64,000 bases of DNA, taken from positions 3,684,599-3,748,598 of the forward strand of contig OX638377.1 in assembly GCA_951813615.1 (NCBI GenBank), in the 5' to 3' direction. How positions within the stretch are numbered: position 1 is the stretch's first letter; each line of letters starts with the position of its first letter. Under the pieces are notes generated by a model, which was given only the letters and a program-made list of their open reading frames with translations, was not told where the DNA came from and searched no databases. Below are positions 9,951 to 17,606 of the stretch, one piece after another. Source of the DNA: an uncultured Latescibacterota bacterium (GTDB taxonomy: Bacteria > Latescibacterota > UBA2968 > UBA8231). The position numbers and the translations under genes were made by a program.

Positions 9951-10718
9951 ATGAGCCGGGTCATCGCCATATCCAACCAAAAAGGAGGGGTCGGCAAGAC
10001 TACCACGGCCGTCAACTTGGCGGCTAGCCTCGCCGTGGCCGAACAAAAGACCCTGCTCATCGACATGGATCCGCAGGCCAACGCCACTTCGGGCTGCGGC
10101 TTTCAAAACAGCGAGGAAGTCGAAACGGCCAATATCTACCACGCGCTGATCGGCCAGAAGGAGACTGCCGAGGTCATCTACGAGACCAGGATACCCTACC
10201 TCTCCTTGGTGCCTTCGCATATCAACCTGACGGGCGCCGAGGTCGAGATGGTCAACATGATTGCCCGCGAGCAGAAGTTGGAAGGGCTGCTCGACCAAGT
10301 CCGCGACCAATACGCCTATATCATTCTCGACTGTCCGCCTTCTTTGGGGCTGCTGACCATCAATGCTCTGACCGCGGCCGATTCGGTGATGATCCCCATT
10401 CAGTGCGAGTACTACGCGCTAGAGGGCCTCGGCCGGCTGCTCAACACCGTGCGCCAAATCCAACGCCACCTCAACCCCAAGCTCCAGATCGCCGGCGTCC
10501 TGCTCACCATGTTCGACGGACGCTTGAACCTATCACGCCAAGTGTCTTCAGAGGTCAAGTCCTATTTCGGCAACAAGGTTTACAAGACCTCCATCAGCCG
10601 CAACGTGCGTCTGGCCGAGGCCCCTAGCCACGGCCAACCCATCGTACTCTACGACATCTTGTCGCAGGGATCTCAGGATTACATGAGCCTCGCAGGAGAA
10701 GTGATCGATCATGGGTAA
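9951..10718 (+). CDS. parA: Chromosome-partitioning ATPase ParA (Soj)
   Basis: The protein has 255 residues. It starts straight into the deviant Walker A box of the ParA/MinD family (KGGVGKTTTA, residues 11-20) and has the Walker B region DCPPSLGLLTINAL. It lacks an N-terminal DNA-binding domain, so it is the chromosomal Soj type. With ParB it drives origin segregation. The start of parB overlaps its last codons (8 bases), indicating coupled translation. Chromosomal parAB usually sits near the replication origin, but I see no dnaA, gidA or DnaA-box cluster in this window. Confidence 0.95.
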   Translation: MSRVIAISNQKGGVGKTTTAVNLAASLAVAEQKTLLIDMDPQANATSGCGFQNSEEVETANIYHALIGQKETAEVIYETRIPYLSLVPSHINLTGAEVEMVNMIAREQKLEGLLDQVRDQYAYIILDCPPSLGLLTINALTAADSVMIPIQCEYYALEGLGRLLNTVRQIQRHLNPKLQIAGVLLTMFDGRLNLSRQVSSEVKSYFGNKVYKTSISRNVRLAEAPSHGQPIVLYDILSQGSQDYMSLAGEVIDHG

Positions 10719-11586
10719 GAAGCCGGTCCTCGGCAAGGGCATCGGTGCCCTCATTCCGGAATATGCCGAACCTAGCAGCCAAGGCGACGCCGTGCGTCAG
10801 GTCGTCAATCTCAATGTCGATGAGATTGAACCCAATCCTCATCAAGCCCGTACGGAGTTCGACGAGGAACAAATCGACGAGTTGATGCGCTCAATCCAAG
10901 AAAAAGGCGTCATCCAGCCCATCACCGTCAATCGCATCGGCCAGAGCTACCAGATCATCGCTGGTGAGCGCCGCTGGCGGGCTACCAAGAAGGCAGGGAT
11001 CCAAGAAATACCAGCGATTGTCCACGAAATCGAGTCTCAGCAAGACTTGATGGAACTGTCGCTGATCGAGAACGTCCAGCGCGAAGACCTGACCCCAATC
11101 GAAGAGGCCGAAGGATATCGCTCGCTAACCGACAAGTGCTTCCTCACGCAAGAGGAAGTCGCTCGCAAGGTGGGGAAAAATCGCTCAACCGTGACCAACC
11201 TCCTCAGGCTATTGCAGTTGCCGCACGAAGTCCAAGAATTCTTGCGCCACGGCCAGTTGCAGATGGGGCACGCCCGCGCCCTGCTCGGCCTCGAAGAAGA
11301 CGAAGACCGGCTCGCGCTGGGCCGCCGGGCGGTCGGAGAAAAAATGGCCGTCCGCGAAGTCGAAAAGGCGGTCGCCAGTCAGCGCGCGGGTCGCAAAAAA
11401 AAGAAGTCTCCCAAAGAAGTTCCCAACGACCCCCACATCCGCGACTATGAGGAGCGGTTGCAGCACCGCTACGGCACGGCGGTCAACATCCGTCGCACCG
11501 CGGCGAACAAAGGGTCGATCCAGATCGAATTCTACAGCGATAGCGATCTAGAGCGGCTACTCGACCTAATGATCGACGGCGAATGA
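10711..11586 (+). CDS. parB: Chromosome-partitioning protein ParB (Spo0J)
   Basis: The protein has 291 residues. It contains the ParB/Srx CTPase domain (IEPNPHQARTEFDEEQIDEL, then IIAGERRWRATKKAG), a central helix-turn-helix (LTQEEVARKVGKNRSTVTNLL) that recognises parS, and a basic linker with a KKKK run before the C-terminal dimerisation region. It overlaps both neighbours: parA by 8 bases and the following gene by 4 bases (ATGA). I did not find a clear copy of the canonical parS palindrome in the region. Confidence 0.95.
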   Translation: MGKKPVLGKGIGALIPEYAEPSSQGDAVRQVVNLNVDEIEPNPHQARTEFDEEQIDELMRSIQEKGVIQPITVNRIGQSYQIIAGERRWRATKKAGIQEIPAIVHEIESQQDLMELSLIENVQREDLTPIEEAEGYRSLTDKCFLTQEEVARKVGKNRSTVTNLLRLLQLPHEVQEFLRHGQLQMGHARALLGLEEDEDRLALGRRAVGEKMAVREVEKAVASQRAGRKKKKSPKEVPNDPHIRDYEERLQHRYGTAVNIRRTAANKGSIQIEFYSDSDLERLLDLMIDGE

Positions 11587-12974
11587 ACCCCGGCTGGCGC
11601 CTTTTGGCCCCACTCTTTGCTTTCGGTGCCTGCAGCGTGCTCCACGACGAACTCCCCAACGATCCCCCAACCGTGCATTTGGCGCGGATGACCTGCCAGT
11701 CACCGGGCAAGGCTTCCCTAGACACCTTGATCAATAGCGCGGATGCGATCTGCCAAGTTCAGCGCGGCGGCGAGGTTCGCTTTGAGGTCCGCTCAGCCGA
11801 CGAAGACGACGATCCTGTATTCTATGAGTGGCGAGCCCCATCCGGGGGCAGCTTCCGCGATTCGCAAGCCCGAGAGACCAACTCTTGGTTCGCCCCCCAA
11901 ACCATTGCCGGCCCCAGCGAGCAATTTGTCGTGCAGGTCCTCATAACCGACCGCAACTGCAATGCCAATGCCGTACCCGATCTAGCCGACCGTCAGCGCT
12001 GCGCTGAAGACGCCGGGGTGCTGGTCGAAAACTTCCTCGTGGAGGTCGTGCAACGCGAACCCGTATTGGAAGTAACAACCGACGTGACCAGCGCGTTTAG
12101 CGCGCCGCAGATACTTATCGACGCGCTTGGCAGCGACCCGGACGGCGACCAGCTCGAATACCACTGGGAGCAGGTAGCCGGACAAGACAGCCTCAGCATC
12201 TGGCCGGAGGACATCCGCGACGAGGAAACCGGTCGGCAAATCGGCTCGCGCGTCGTCGCTGTCGCCTTTTTTCCCGGCAGCTACAAACTGCGCGTTTCCG
12301 CGAGCGACGGCGCAGCGAATACAGAACGCGAAATCGCCCTCCACGTTCCAATTGAGCCGTCCCTGCCGACTGGCGGTATGGTGCGCTTAGTCCTGCCAAC
12401 CACCGGCCAAGCATACGAAATAGACGCGTACGAATATCCCAACGCTAGGGGTGAGCGACCGCAACCCGCTTCGCTTTTCCAAGCGGCAAGCCTGTGCGCG
12501 GCCGCAAGCAAGCGCCTGTGCAACCCGAGCGAGTGGCGTGCCGCTTGTCAAGCCGACCAAATGCGGAGCTTTTCTTCGACCGACGATTTGGCTGCCTACG
12601 ACAGCCGCGACCACTTTGGCGTGCGTTTCTGCAACGTGCCGGGTTCGATCTTTTCTCAATTCAGCAGCGACCCGGCCGAACAGCTCGCGCCCTCCGGCTC
12701 GTTTCCCAACTGCGGCAGCGCAACCGGCGTCTTTGACTTAACGGGCAACATAGAAGAATGGGTCGTCGCTATCGACGACGCCGGCGACCTAGGGGTGTAC
12801 ATCGCAACAAGTAGCATATCTTCGAACGGTAGCTGCGACGACGTGCTTCTTTTAGGCACGCTGTCCAGCGGAGGCCGAGACCCGTATGATTTAGAGATCT
12901 TAGCGGAAATCATCGTCGACTCGCTCTTTCAAGACTACGAACAGCCTCTCCTCGGCTTCCGCTGCTGCCGTTGA
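11583..12974 (+). CDS. Probable exported protein with Ig/PKD-like region and a C-terminal FGE-sulfatase-like domain
   Basis: The protein has 463 residues. The N-terminus (GWRLLAPLFAFGACSVL) looks like a signal peptide with a poor lipobox (FGAC), so lipidation is possible but uncertain. A middle region reads like two Ig/cadherin-type beta domains (DEDDDPVFYEWRAPSG and LGSDPDGDQLEYHWEQV). From about residue 258 it resembles the formylglycine-generating-enzyme/SUMF1 fold: EIDAYEYPNARG, ASKRLCNPSEWRAACQ, FDLTGNIEEWV and the terminal LGFRCCR. Several cysteines are present, but whether they form the catalytic pair of true FGEs is unclear. Most such domains outside genuine FGEs are non-catalytic or act in other pathways. 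Its ATG overlaps the parB stop, which is odd company for an envelope protein. Confidence 0.7.
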   Translation: MNPGWRLLAPLFAFGACSVLHDELPNDPPTVHLARMTCQSPGKASLDTLINSADAICQVQRGGEVRFEVRSADEDDDPVFYEWRAPSGGSFRDSQARETNSWFAPQTIAGPSEQFVVQVLITDRNCNANAVPDLADRQRCAEDAGVLVENFLVEVVQREPVLEVTTDVTSAFSAPQILIDALGSDPDGDQLEYHWEQVAGQDSLSIWPEDIRDEETGRQIGSRVVAVAFFPGSYKLRVSASDGAANTEREIALHVPIEPSLPTGGMVRLVLPTTGQAYEIDAYEYPNARGERPQPASLFQAASLCAAASKRLCNPSEWRAACQADQMRSFSSTDDLAAYDSRDHFGVRFCNVPGSIFSQFSSDPAEQLAPSGSFPNCGSATGVFDLTGNIEEWVVAIDDAGDLGVYIATSSISSNGSCDDVLLLGTLSSGGRDPYDLEILAEIIVDSLFQDYEQPLLGFRCCR

Positions 12975-12990
12975 TCCTAGGTTATCAGTC

Positions 12991-13755
12991 ATGGACCAAG
13001 AACAACTCCGCCACCTATTAGAACAAGTCGCCACTGGCAACCTCGCGCCGAGCCAAGCCTTAGAGCGGCTTAAAAACCTGCCCTTTGAGAACCTTGGGTT
13101 TGCCCACGTCGACCACCACCGCGCCCTGCGCACGGGATTCCCGGAAGTCATTTTTGGTCAAGGCAAGACCCGCGAGCAGGTGCTGGCCATCGCCGAGCGC
13201 ATAACCGCCCACGGCGCACAAGTGCTGGCCACCCGCGTCGAAGCAGCCACAGCCCAAGCACTCGTCGAGCGCTTTGACCGCGCCGAGCACGATCCCCTCG
13301 CCCGCACGGTCCTAGTACCGGCGGCCGAACAACCCGCGCCCGAGGGCCTAGTGGCTGTAGTATCAGCCGGTACCTCGGACTTGCCCGTGGCCCGCGAAGC
13401 TGTCGTCACGGCCCGCGCCATGGGCGCTCATGTCGAGGAGGTTTGCGATGTCGGCGTCGCTGGCCTGCACCGGCTGCTAGCGTACCGCGAACTCTTGCAG
13501 CGAGCGCGGGCCATCGTCGTAGTCGCCGGGATGGAGGGTGCACTCGCCAGCGTCGTCGGCGGGCTGGTGGACATTCCAGTCGTGGCCGTGCCGACTAGCG
13601 TGGGGTACGGCGCGAGCTTCCACGGCCTCGCCGCTCTCTTGGCCATGCTCAATTCCTGTGCGGCCGGCGTGGTCGTCGTCAATATCGACAACGGCTTTGG
13701 CGCTGGGTACGCAGCCGCCCAGATCAACCGCCGCCCCAGCCAGCACTCCGAATGA
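12991..13755 (+). CDS. larB: LarB, pyridinium-3,5-biscarboxylic acid mononucleotide synthase (nickel-pincer cofactor)
   Basis: The protein has 254 residues. It matches LarB throughout: the N-terminal helical part with FAHVDHHRALRTGFPEVIFGQGKT, and a C-terminal PurE-like domain (VVSAGTSDLPVAREAVVTAR, EVCDVGVAGLHRLL, VVAGMEGALASVVGGL, VPTSVGYGASFHGLAALLAM). LarB carboxylates and hydrolyses nicotinic acid adenine dinucleotide in the first step of nickel-pincer nucleotide synthesis, the cofactor of lactate racemase and related enzymes. LarC and LarE, needed for the later steps, are not in the window. Its stop overlaps the mobA start (ATGA). Confidence 0.92.
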   Translation: MDQEQLRHLLEQVATGNLAPSQALERLKNLPFENLGFAHVDHHRALRTGFPEVIFGQGKTREQVLAIAERITAHGAQVLATRVEAATAQALVERFDRAEHDPLARTVLVPAAEQPAPEGLVAVVSAGTSDLPVAREAVVTARAMGAHVEEVCDVGVAGLHRLLAYRELLQRARAIVVVAGMEGALASVVGGLVDIPVVAVPTSVGYGASFHGLAALLAMLNSCAAGVVVVNIDNGFGAGYAAAQINRRPSQHSE

Positions 13756-14360
13756 TCCACGTCGCCGTATTGGCCGGCGGCCAGAGCCGACGCATGGGCC
13801 GCGACAAGGCTCTCCTGCAACTAGGCAACCAGACCCTAATTGAACGGGTCCTCGCCGCGGCACACCCCCTCGGCTATCCCCTCGTCATCATCGGCAATCC
13901 CGTCACCTATGCTCATCTCGGACTACCCGTCCATCCCGACCTCCGTCCCGGACTTGGGCCGCTGGGCGGTCTGTACACCGCGCTCAGCACAACCGCCGCG
14001 CCCGTGCTTCTCCTCGCCTGCGACTTGCCCTTTCTCACGCCGGAATTCCTCCGCCACCTCGTCAACCAGCGCGGGTCACATCAAGCAGTCGTACCCCACG
14101 CGACCACAGGATTGCAACCGCTCTGCGCACTCTACGAGCCATCCTGCTTAGCGGCCGTAGAAGCCGCCATACAGGCCGGTCAGTTCGGCATGCGCGACCT
14201 ACTGAGCAATCTGAGTTTGGATCTGGTACGGGAAAAGGATTGGCGGCCCTACGACGAGCGTGGCATGCTTTTTGCCAATCTTAACTCGCCCCAAGAGTAC
14301 GAGCGGGCACAGGCCGCACTCCTAAAATCCGGCATCCACCACGCTCAACACCAACAGTAG
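13752..14360 (+). CDS. mobA: Molybdenum cofactor guanylyltransferase
   Basis: The protein has 202 residues, the normal size. It attaches GMP to molybdopterin to make the bis-MGD cofactor. The nucleotide-binding signature LAGGQSRRMGRDKALL lies at residues 7-22 and the metal-binding Asp is in LLACDLPFLTPEF near residue 95. It is translated with larB (4-base overlap). Its 3' end overlaps the 3' end of the convergent ctaB by 39 bases, with no terminator visible between them. Confidence 0.93.
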   Translation: MIHVAVLAGGQSRRMGRDKALLQLGNQTLIERVLAAAHPLGYPLVIIGNPVTYAHLGLPVHPDLRPGLGPLGGLYTALSTTAAPVLLLACDLPFLTPEFLRHLVNQRGSHQAVVPHATTGLQPLCALYEPSCLAAVEAAIQAGQFGMRDLLSNLSLDLVREKDWRPYDERGMLFANLNSPQEYERAQAALLKSGIHHAQHQQ

Positions 14361-15182
14361 CGGCAGATAGAGGACCGAAGCCTTGAGCAGCCGTCGCGCA
14401 CTGGTCACCGAGCGCGAAAAGCTAAGCGCGAGACCGGCGGCGAGGAACAACGCACCCAACACCAGCGCCCCGGCTAAGTAGAGCGGCCCGGTGAGCCCCA
14501 TGAACGAAGGCAGCACTGAAAAGATCAGCAGCAGCACCAAGTAGCCCATCACCTGCCAGCAGGTGCTGTTCCCATCCGGTTCGACGACGGGCAACATCTT
14601 GAAACCGCCGCGCCGGTAGTCGTCGCGGAAGATCCAAGCAATGGCGTAGAAGTGCGGATGCTGCCAAGCAAAGAGAATGAGAAAGAGCACCACGGCCCCA
14701 GGATCAATAGCGCCGGTCGCCGCCGTCCAGCCCCCTACGGGCGGCAGAGCACCTGGCACGGCCCCCAGCGAGGTATTGAGCCAATTTTGCCGCTTCATCG
14801 GGGTGTACACTACCACATAGAGAAACGCGGACAGCAACGCCAAAAACGCCGTCAACAACCCTGCGGTAAAAAGCAGGAAAAACACGCCGCCCAGCACCAG
14901 CACAAACCCCATCGACAAAGCCGTACCCGGCTTGACGCGCCCAGTCGGCAAGGGCCGATTGCGCGTGCGCTTCATCAACCCATCGACATCGCGTTCCAGA
15001 TAGTGGTTGAGCACCGATGAGCCGCACGTGGTCAGGCCCGTGCCGATGAGCAGGCAGCAGAAAAGCAGCGGCGCGTGGATTCCCTGCCCGCCCAAGAAAA
15101 ATCCGAAGGCGGCCGTAACCAGCACCAAAAAGGCAATTCTCGGTTTCGTCAGTTCCCAGTAGTCGTGCCAAGTAGCAGTCAT
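14322..15182 (-). CDS. ctaB: Protoheme IX farnesyltransferase (heme O synthase)
   Basis: The protein has 286 residues and is an integral membrane UbiA-family prenyltransferase that converts heme B to heme O for haem-copper oxidases. The first Asp-rich motif is NHYLERDVDGLMKRTRNRP. The second is RDDYRRGGFKMLP, characteristic of CtaB/CyoE. Around eight or nine hydrophobic helices are visible. I prefer the ATG at 15182 (MTATWHDYWELTKPRIAFL), where family similarity begins; an in-frame start 17 codons upstream is possible. No oxidase subunit genes are adjacent. It ends inside the end of the convergent mobA. Confidence 0.93.
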   Translation of the reverse strand: MTATWHDYWELTKPRIAFLVLVTAAFGFFLGGQGIHAPLLFCCLLIGTGLTTCGSSVLNHYLERDVDGLMKRTRNRPLPTGRVKPGTALSMGFVLVLGGVFFLLFTAGLLTAFLALLSAFLYVVVYTPMKRQNWLNTSLGAVPGALPPVGGWTAATGAIDPGAVVLFLILFAWQHPHFYAIAWIFRDDYRRGGFKMLPVVEPDGNSTCWQVMGYLVLLLIFSVLPSFMGLTGPLYLAGALVLGALFLAAGLALSFSRSVTSARRLLKASVLYLPLLLVLSVVDAGF

Positions 15183-15248
15183 ATCTGTCTCGTTCCGCGA
15201 CAAAAATATAAGGCTGGATTCATCGACGGACAATAAGGACCAGGCGGG

Positions 15249-15277
15249 TTGACGCGGTTCGATGCCTCTCCTATCGT
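15249..15277 (+). promoter_or_regulatory. Candidate promoter giving a leaderless ligA transcript
   Basis: TTGACG (15249-15254) and TATCGT (15272-15277) are 17 bases apart, close to consensus. The expected transcription start, about 7 bases after the -10, falls on or next to the A of the ligA ATG at 15284. No Shine-Dalgarno sequence precedes that ATG, consistent with leaderless translation. Confidence 0.4.
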
Positions 15278-15283
15278 ACTTTT

Positions 15284-17293
15284 ATGACCCAAGACATCGC
15301 CCAACGCATCGCCGCGCTCGCGGACGAACTGGAAGAGCACCTCTACCGCTATCACGTCCTCGACGCCCCCACCATCTCCGACCAAGAATTCGACCGCCTC
15401 CTCGCAGAACTGCAAGCCCTCGAAGAGGCCCACCCCTCGCTCGTGCGGCCCGACTCTCCCACCCAGCGCGTCGGCGGCACCCCCACTAGCGACTTTCCCA
15501 CTGTGCGCCACGCGCGGCCTATGCTCAGCCTCGACAACAGCTACTCGCGCCAAGACGTGGAAGCTTTCGACCGGCGGGTGCGCCAGAGCCTACCCGACGA
15601 AGCAGTCGAATACGTCTTCGAGCTAAAAATCGATGGCGTGGCCCTCAGCCTCATCTACCAAGACAGCCTACTCGTGCGCGCCATCACCCGCGGCGACGGA
15701 GTCCAAGGCGACGAAATCACCGCCAACGCCCGCACCATCCCCACCATTCCCCTCCGCCTGCGGCAGTCGGGGGTCAATTGCGAAATCCGCGGCGAGGTCT
15801 ATATGGAAATCAGCGACTTCGCCCAGCTCAACGCCCAGCGCGCGGCCGACGACGGGCCGCTTTTTGCCAATCCGCGCAACTCCACAGCCGGCTCGCTCAA
15901 GCTGCAAAACCCCAACCTCGTAGCCAAGCGCAACCTGCGCTTTTTCGCCTACTGGATACACGCCGAAGGCGGCGGCCAGACGCGCCACAGCGAGTGCCTC
16001 GAAACACTCCGCGCCTGGGGCCTCATGGTCCCCGAGCACCAGCGCTGTGCCTCGCTGGCGGACGTGTTCGCCCTCTACGACCACTACGCCGCCGCCCGCG
16101 CCGAACTCCCCTACGAAATCGACGGGGTGGTCATCAAGGTCGATAGCCTCAGCCAGCAGGAACGGCTGGGCTACACTGCCAAAAGTCCGCGCTCGGCCAT
16201 GGCCTACAAGTTTCCGGCCTATCAAGCCCGCACTCGGCTGCTCGATATCCATCTGCAAGTCGGACGCACGGGCGCCGTGACTCCGGTGGCCGTTTTAGAT
16301 CCCGTGCCGTTGGCCGGTTCGACCATCGCCCGAGCCAGCCTCCACAACGCGGACGAAATACACCGCAAGGATATTCGCATCGGCGACACCGTGCTCATCG
16401 AAAAAGGGGGCGACGTGATCCCCAAAGTCGTAGGGGTAGATCGCAGCGAGCGGCCCGACGACTCCGCAGAATATGCCTTCCCAAACCAATGTCCCTCGTG
16501 CAAAGGTTCACTCTCCCGCGACGCCGAAGAAGCCGTAGCGCGCTGCGACAACTCCACCTGCCCTGCCCAACTCCGCCGCCGCCTTGAACACTTTGCCGCG
16601 CGCAATGCCATGGACATCGAGGGTCTAGGACCGGCCGTGGTCGAACAATTAGCAGCAGAGGGATTGGTAAAAGACTTGAGCGACCTCTACGAACTCAACG
16701 TAGAATCCCTTGGTGCCCTAGAGCGGATGGGCGAAAAGTCGGCGCAAAACCTCCTCGACGGCCTCGACCGCAGCAAGGAGCAACCCTTCGACCGGGTGCT
16801 CTTCGCCCTCGGCATCCGCCATGTGGGCACGACCGTGGCCCGCACCTTGGCCCGGGAATTTGGCAGTCTTGACGATCTATGCAAGGCCAGCGTCGAAGAG
16901 TTGGAAGCTACCCACGAGATCGGTCCGACCATCGCCCGCAGCCTCTACGCCAGCCTCCCCGATCTCCCTGCGCTTGATCGCGTACTCTACAAGCTCAAGA
17001 ACAAGGCTAAGTTGCAGTTCGAGATGGAAGCGGAAGAAGCCGCGCCGGCGTCGCATTTTAGCGGCAAGACCGTAGTCATCACCGGCACCTTGTCGGGCTA
17101 TAGCCGCGACGAGGCGGCCGCGCTGATCGAGCGCTTGGGGGGCAAGACCACGTCCAGCGTCAGCAAGAACACCGACCTGCTCATCGCCGGTGAAAAAGCG
17201 GGGTCCAAACTGGCAAGAGCGCAGGCCCTCGGCGTCGCAGTACTCGACGAAGCGGCCTTTATCGCGCAACTACAAGAGGCCGGGGTGGCCTAA
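15284..17293 (+). CDS. ligA: NAD-dependent DNA ligase LigA
   Basis: The protein has 669 residues, full length. It seals nicks in replication and repair using NAD+. The Ia domain (YRYHVLDAPTISDQEFDRLL) binds NMN. The adenylation domain has the nucleophile Lys115 in ELKIDGVAL. An OB fold follows, then a four-cysteine zinc finger (CPSC...CDNSTCPAQL, about residues 402-428). HhH repeats (MDIEGLGPAVVEQL, FALGIRHVGTTVARTLAREFG) come next, and a BRCT domain closes the protein (FSGKTVVITGTLSGYSRDEA). All catalytic landmarks are present. Its stop overlaps by 4 bases the end of the convergent small membrane-protein gene. Confidence 0.97.
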   Translation: MTQDIAQRIAALADELEEHLYRYHVLDAPTISDQEFDRLLAELQALEEAHPSLVRPDSPTQRVGGTPTSDFPTVRHARPMLSLDNSYSRQDVEAFDRRVRQSLPDEAVEYVFELKIDGVALSLIYQDSLLVRAITRGDGVQGDEITANARTIPTIPLRLRQSGVNCEIRGEVYMEISDFAQLNAQRAADDGPLFANPRNSTAGSLKLQNPNLVAKRNLRFFAYWIHAEGGGQTRHSECLETLRAWGLMVPEHQRCASLADVFALYDHYAAARAELPYEIDGVVIKVDSLSQQERLGYTAKSPRSAMAYKFPAYQARTRLLDIHLQVGRTGAVTPVAVLDPVPLAGSTIARASLHNADEIHRKDIRIGDTVLIEKGGDVIPKVVGVDRSERPDDSAEYAFPNQCPSCKGSLSRDAEEAVARCDNSTCPAQLRRRLEHFAARNAMDIEGLGPAVVEQLAAEGLVKDLSDLYELNVESLGALERMGEKSAQNLLDGLDRSKEQPFDRVLFALGIRHVGTTVARTLAREFGSLDDLCKASVEELEATHEIGPTIARSLYASLPDLPALDRVLYKLKNKAKLQFEMEAEEAAPASHFSGKTVVITGTLSGYSRDEAAALIERLGGKTTSSVSKNTDLLIAGEKAGSKLARAQALGVAVLDEAAFIAQLQEAGVA

Positions 17294-17592
17294 TTCCCTT
17301 CTAGTTGCTGCTTGCCTTGCTCAAAGATCTCGTCGGCCTTTTCCAGCAACGCCTCGCCCCACGCCACAACCTCGCTGCCGATCGCTTCGACCCGTTTCCA
17401 CCAGTCCGCGTCGTCCCCTTGAGTAAAGTACAGGCCGACCAGCAAAACAATCGCGCACACCAACGCGACCTTGAAAATCTTGCGCAGCAAGCTGCCTAGC
17501 AATACCACCGCCACCACCAATAACAAGGTGGCAATAAGCGGATGTGCCTCCGCATAGGCGACGAGCGCTTGTAGGGGAAAATCGTCCAGCAT
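17290..17592 (-). CDS. Small two-helix membrane protein, unknown function
   Basis: The protein has about 100 residues. Two hydrophobic segments (roughly residues 18-36 and 40-56: LIATLLLVVAVVLLGSLL and VALVCAIVLLVGLYF) are followed by an acidic, amphipathic C-terminal helix (WKRVEAIGSEVVAWGEALLEKADEIFEQ). I use the second ATG at 17592, because GGAG lies 6 bases before it but touches the first ATG. I do not recognise a family. It is the last gene of the long minus-strand run starting at argR, 14 bases after the second enolase-superfamily gene, and overlaps the ligA stop by 4 bases. Confidence 0.6.
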   Translation of the reverse strand: MLDDFPLQALVAYAEAHPLIATLLLVVAVVLLGSLLRKIFKVALVCAIVLLVGLYFTQGDDADWWKRVEAIGSEVVAWGEALLEKADEIFEQGKQQLEGN

Positions 17593-17606
17593 AGCCATCT
17601 CCTAGC

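Noticed and set aside
9951..11586. Possible replication origin near parAB
   Set aside because: I saw no DnaA-box cluster, no dnaA/gidA genes and no AT-rich unwinding region close by.
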